A stretch of DNA of 7,764 bases from Ruminococcus sp. UBA3767 (GTDB taxonomy: Bacteria; Bacillota; Clostridia; Oscillospirales; Ruminococcaceae): contig DFFV01000059.1 of NCBI GenBank assembly GCA_002371625.1, forward strand, positions 1 to 7,764. The letters are read 5' to 3'. Shown here piece after piece: positions 6,318 to 7,764 of this stretch. The position numbers and the translations under genes were made by a program. The stretch's first letter is position 1, and each line of letters starts with the position of its first letter. Under the pieces are notes generated by a model. It was given only the letters and a program-made list of their open reading frames with translations, had not been told where the DNA came from and made no database searches.

Positions 6318-6382
6318 TTGCCTGTATTATACATCACAAGCATGGAGTTGTCAACTAATGTAAGCAGGACCAATGCCTTTTT
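6318..6382 (-). repeat. promoter-bearing repeat, copy A
   Basis: This 65-base stretch begins three bases after the stop of the upstream gene and matches copy B (7650-7713) at about 49 of 65 positions in a hand alignment. Shared blocks include GCAT, CTGCT, TAGTTGACAA, GATGTATAAT and AGGCAA. A small inverted repeat (AGGCA and TGCTT) lies upstream of the -35; in copy B the same positions read CAGCA and TGCTG. Confidence 0.6.
6326..6354 (-). promoter_or_regulatory. perfect-consensus sigma-A promoter of the hypothetical membrane protein
   Basis: TTGACA (6354-6349), 17 bases, TATAAT (6331-6326) on the minus strand. Transcription should start near 6319, about 35 bases before the chosen ATG. Confidence 0.85.
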
Positions 6383-6385
6383 ATG

Positions 6386-7570
6386 TCATACCTTTATCCT
6401 GTTTATGCACTCACCCGTGTTGTCATCAAAAACGAAAACATACTCGCCGCAGGTCTCAAAGGTGTATTTGCCTTTTTCCTTTACACCGTCAAGACTATAC
6501 TCATCGAGTTTCTCCAGAGTTTTGTTATCACAAACGAGCAACTTCCCGTCTTCAAAAGCTACAAAACAGCTGTCATTGATCGCTATTATCTTTCTCGGAG
6601 CGATCACTTTACCCGCTTTCTTCATAGTTTCCCTATCAATGATAATGACTCTGCATTCCGAAACGTCATTGGTTTTGTCGGTAAACTTTATTTTGGGGAG
6701 AGTTGAGCAATACTGCATATACACATAGCTATATTTTTCGTCGCTGAAAAAATACCTTGGATACTCATAAACAGTCTCATCGCATATCACTTTGTCAAGA
6801 GTGAGCTTGTTTTCAGCATCACAGGTGTATCTGTTTACGGCTCTTCCTGTGGAAGTATTGTATGCTGTCGCAAAAAACGCATTCTCTCCGTCTGTTTTGT
6901 GAATATAAAATCCGTCTCTGCTGATAACAAAAGCAGGACTGTTCTTGTTTTTATCAAATATCTCAAAAAATCCTGATTGGTCTTTTGCATCGGTCATATA
7001 AATGTGATCGCCAAGCTCGGTGAATTCAACGCTATGTTTTTCATCCCAATACATTTTCCTGCTTTCAGATTTCGCAAGCTCCGTACTATTTCCGCTTTTC
7101 AAATCAAAAAATGATGGTTTTATATAATAGTGATCGTCCTCACTCAAAGTGATGATCAGATCGTCACATACAATGAAATGCTCCTGCTGCTTGTTTACCG
7201 TAAATAGCTTGTTGGTATCTGTGCCGTCATAAGAGTAGACCTCTCCCGTTTCGGGCTTGTAAATGTATAGCTTGTCTGCATAAACATTCAACAAGCAGTC
7301 ACCAAGCTCGGCATCTACGTTTTTTTCGTCCGATAAGCTGTGCAGCCCTTGCGAATCGGCATAATAAATGCTGCCTTTATAAATGCAGGTCTTTGCCGAA
7401 TCCAAGCTGCCGTACAAGTGCGCCGTGACCGTATATTCCGGCTTTTTCTTTTCATCGATCAGCTTAAAAAACTTTATGAAAAGAAAAACCGCAGCGGCAA
7501 GAACAATAAATATAGCAATAATAAATAATACATTATTATTGAGTAATAGTCCTTTTTTCTTTTCGTCCAT
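6386..7570 (-). CDS. membrane-anchored probable beta-propeller protein
   Basis: 394 residues. A basic, Asn-rich tip (MDEKKKG) is followed by one hydrophobic helix at about 13-35 (VLFIIAIFIVLAAAVFLFI), then a large domain expected outside the membrane. That domain consists of some seven or eight strand-rich units with Asp/Gly/Tyr turns, for example CIYKGSIYYADSQGLHSL, KLYIYKPETGEVYSYDG, DHIYMTDAKDQSGFFEIFD, CFVAFEDGKLLVCDNKTLEKL and EYVFVFDDNTGECI. This pattern suggests a beta-propeller of the DUF5050 kind; the family name is from memory and no catalytic motif is seen. Such proteins usually bind ligands or other envelope proteins. The ATG at 7570 follows GAAGGAG (7587-7581) at a somewhat long 10 bases and places the anchor at the N-terminus. 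The same architecture recurs in the next gene, and both sit behind similar promoters, so they may act together. Confidence 0.8.
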   Translation of the reverse strand: MDEKKKGLLLNNNVLFIIAIFIVLAAAVFLFIKFFKLIDEKKKPEYTVTAHLYGSLDSAKTCIYKGSIYYADSQGLHSLSDEKNVDAELGDCLLNVYADKLYIYKPETGEVYSYDGTDTNKLFTVNKQQEHFIVCDDLIITLSEDDHYYIKPSFFDLKSGNSTELAKSESRKMYWDEKHSVEFTELGDHIYMTDAKDQSGFFEIFDKNKNSPAFVISRDGFYIHKTDGENAFFATAYNTSTGRAVNRYTCDAENKLTLDKVICDETVYEYPRYFFSDEKYSYVYMQYCSTLPKIKFTDKTNDVSECRVIIIDRETMKKAGKVIAPRKIIAINDSCFVAFEDGKLLVCDNKTLEKLDEYSLDGVKEKGKYTFETCGEYVFVFDDNTGECINRIKV

Positions 7571-7649
7571 TTTGCTGACACTCCTTCAAATATTGTTAAT
7601 ATTATATCACGGTTTCAATATTGTCACCTCGTTTTGTACCGTTCTTTTT

Positions 7650-7713
7650 TTGCCTACATTATACATCCCCGGCACCGGATTGTCAACTACTGTCAGCAGA
7701 ACGATGCTGTTTT
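7650..7713 (-). repeat. promoter-bearing repeat, copy B
   Basis: Second copy of the repeat at 6318-6382, one base shorter, again in front of a gene for a single-anchor outer protein. It includes CAGCA and TGCTG as a perfect small inverted repeat, and a TGACA direct repeat (TGACAGTAGTTGACA) overlapping the -35. The remaining bases to the window end (7714-7764) hold only short open frames. One minus-strand frame ends TAA at 7714-7712 and could be the tail of a neighbouring gene, but it is too short to call. Confidence 0.6.
7658..7686 (-). promoter_or_regulatory. perfect-consensus sigma-A promoter of the beta-propeller gene
   Basis: TTGACA (7686-7681), 17 bases, TATAAT (7663-7658) on the minus strand. 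Transcription should start near 7651, giving a leader of about 80 bases. Confidence 0.85.
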
Positions 7714-7764
7714 AATTTGCAAAAAAATTACCCGAAACCGTGAAAATATGCCGATTTTGTGTTG

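Larger units (their letters stand above)
7607..7743. repeat. 10-bp inverted repeat flanking promoter copy B
   Basis: TCACGGTTTC (7607-7616) and GAAACCGTGA (7734-7743) are perfect inverted repeats about 117 bases apart, and the promoter lies between them. They do not extend further without mismatches. A weak second -10 (TATAAT, 7606-7601 minus) abuts the left repeat, with only a poor -35 (GTGACA) 15 bases upstream. The arrangement resembles an invertible promoter, but the arms are short. Confidence 0.35.

Noticed and set aside
7714..7764. Tail of a further minus-strand gene ending TAA at 7712-7714
   Set aside because: Only about 16 codons are visible and another frame is equally plausible; too little to call a gene.

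Overview
The window reads as chromosomal DNA from a low-to-medium GC, anaerobic, Gram-positive gut-type bacterium, most likely a Ruminococcus-like member of the Clostridia. This rests on a full-length fusion AdhE of the clostridial kind, GGAGG-type ribosome binding sites, consensus sigma-A promoters, and the paralogue-rich ECF sigma factor/membrane partner and APH-like gene types common in that group. The species cannot be named from the sequence alone.

Layout, left to right. (1) 1-1092, minus strand: an ECF sigma factor gene and a membrane-anchored probable anti-sigma gene whose 3' end lies off the left edge. They overlap by ATGA. An ECF-type promoter (TGTAAC, 17 bases, CGTC) precedes the sigma gene and suggests autoregulation. 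(2) 1101-1765, minus: a small Ser/Glu-rich lipoprotein with its own promoter and terminator. (3) 1786-2773, minus: an aminoglycoside-phosphotransferase-fold protein in which the catalytic and metal-binding aspartates are both asparagine. It has a terminator, and a 5' leader holding a 12-codon reading frame folded into an 11-bp stem-loop. (4) 2949-5693, plus: adhE, divergent from the kinase-like gene, with a perfect consensus promoter, a terminator-like hairpin in its leader, and a strong terminator. (5) 5698-7713, minus: two genes for proteins with one N-terminal membrane anchor and an outward-facing domain, one of them probably a beta-propeller. Each is preceded by a copy of the same ~65-bp promoter-bearing repeat.

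Only adhE has a sure metabolic role: acetyl-CoA to acetaldehyde to ethanol, regenerating NAD+ during fermentation. The flanking genes look like surface sensing or envelope functions and are not obviously linked to it. No tRNA, rRNA, CRISPR array, transposase or phage gene was seen.

The strongest leads are the kinase-like protein without its canonical acidic residues plus its leader ORF/hairpin, the duplicated promoter repeat (copy B also sits between 10-bp inverted repeats), and the adhE leader hairpin that reuses the stem sequence of the adhE terminator.
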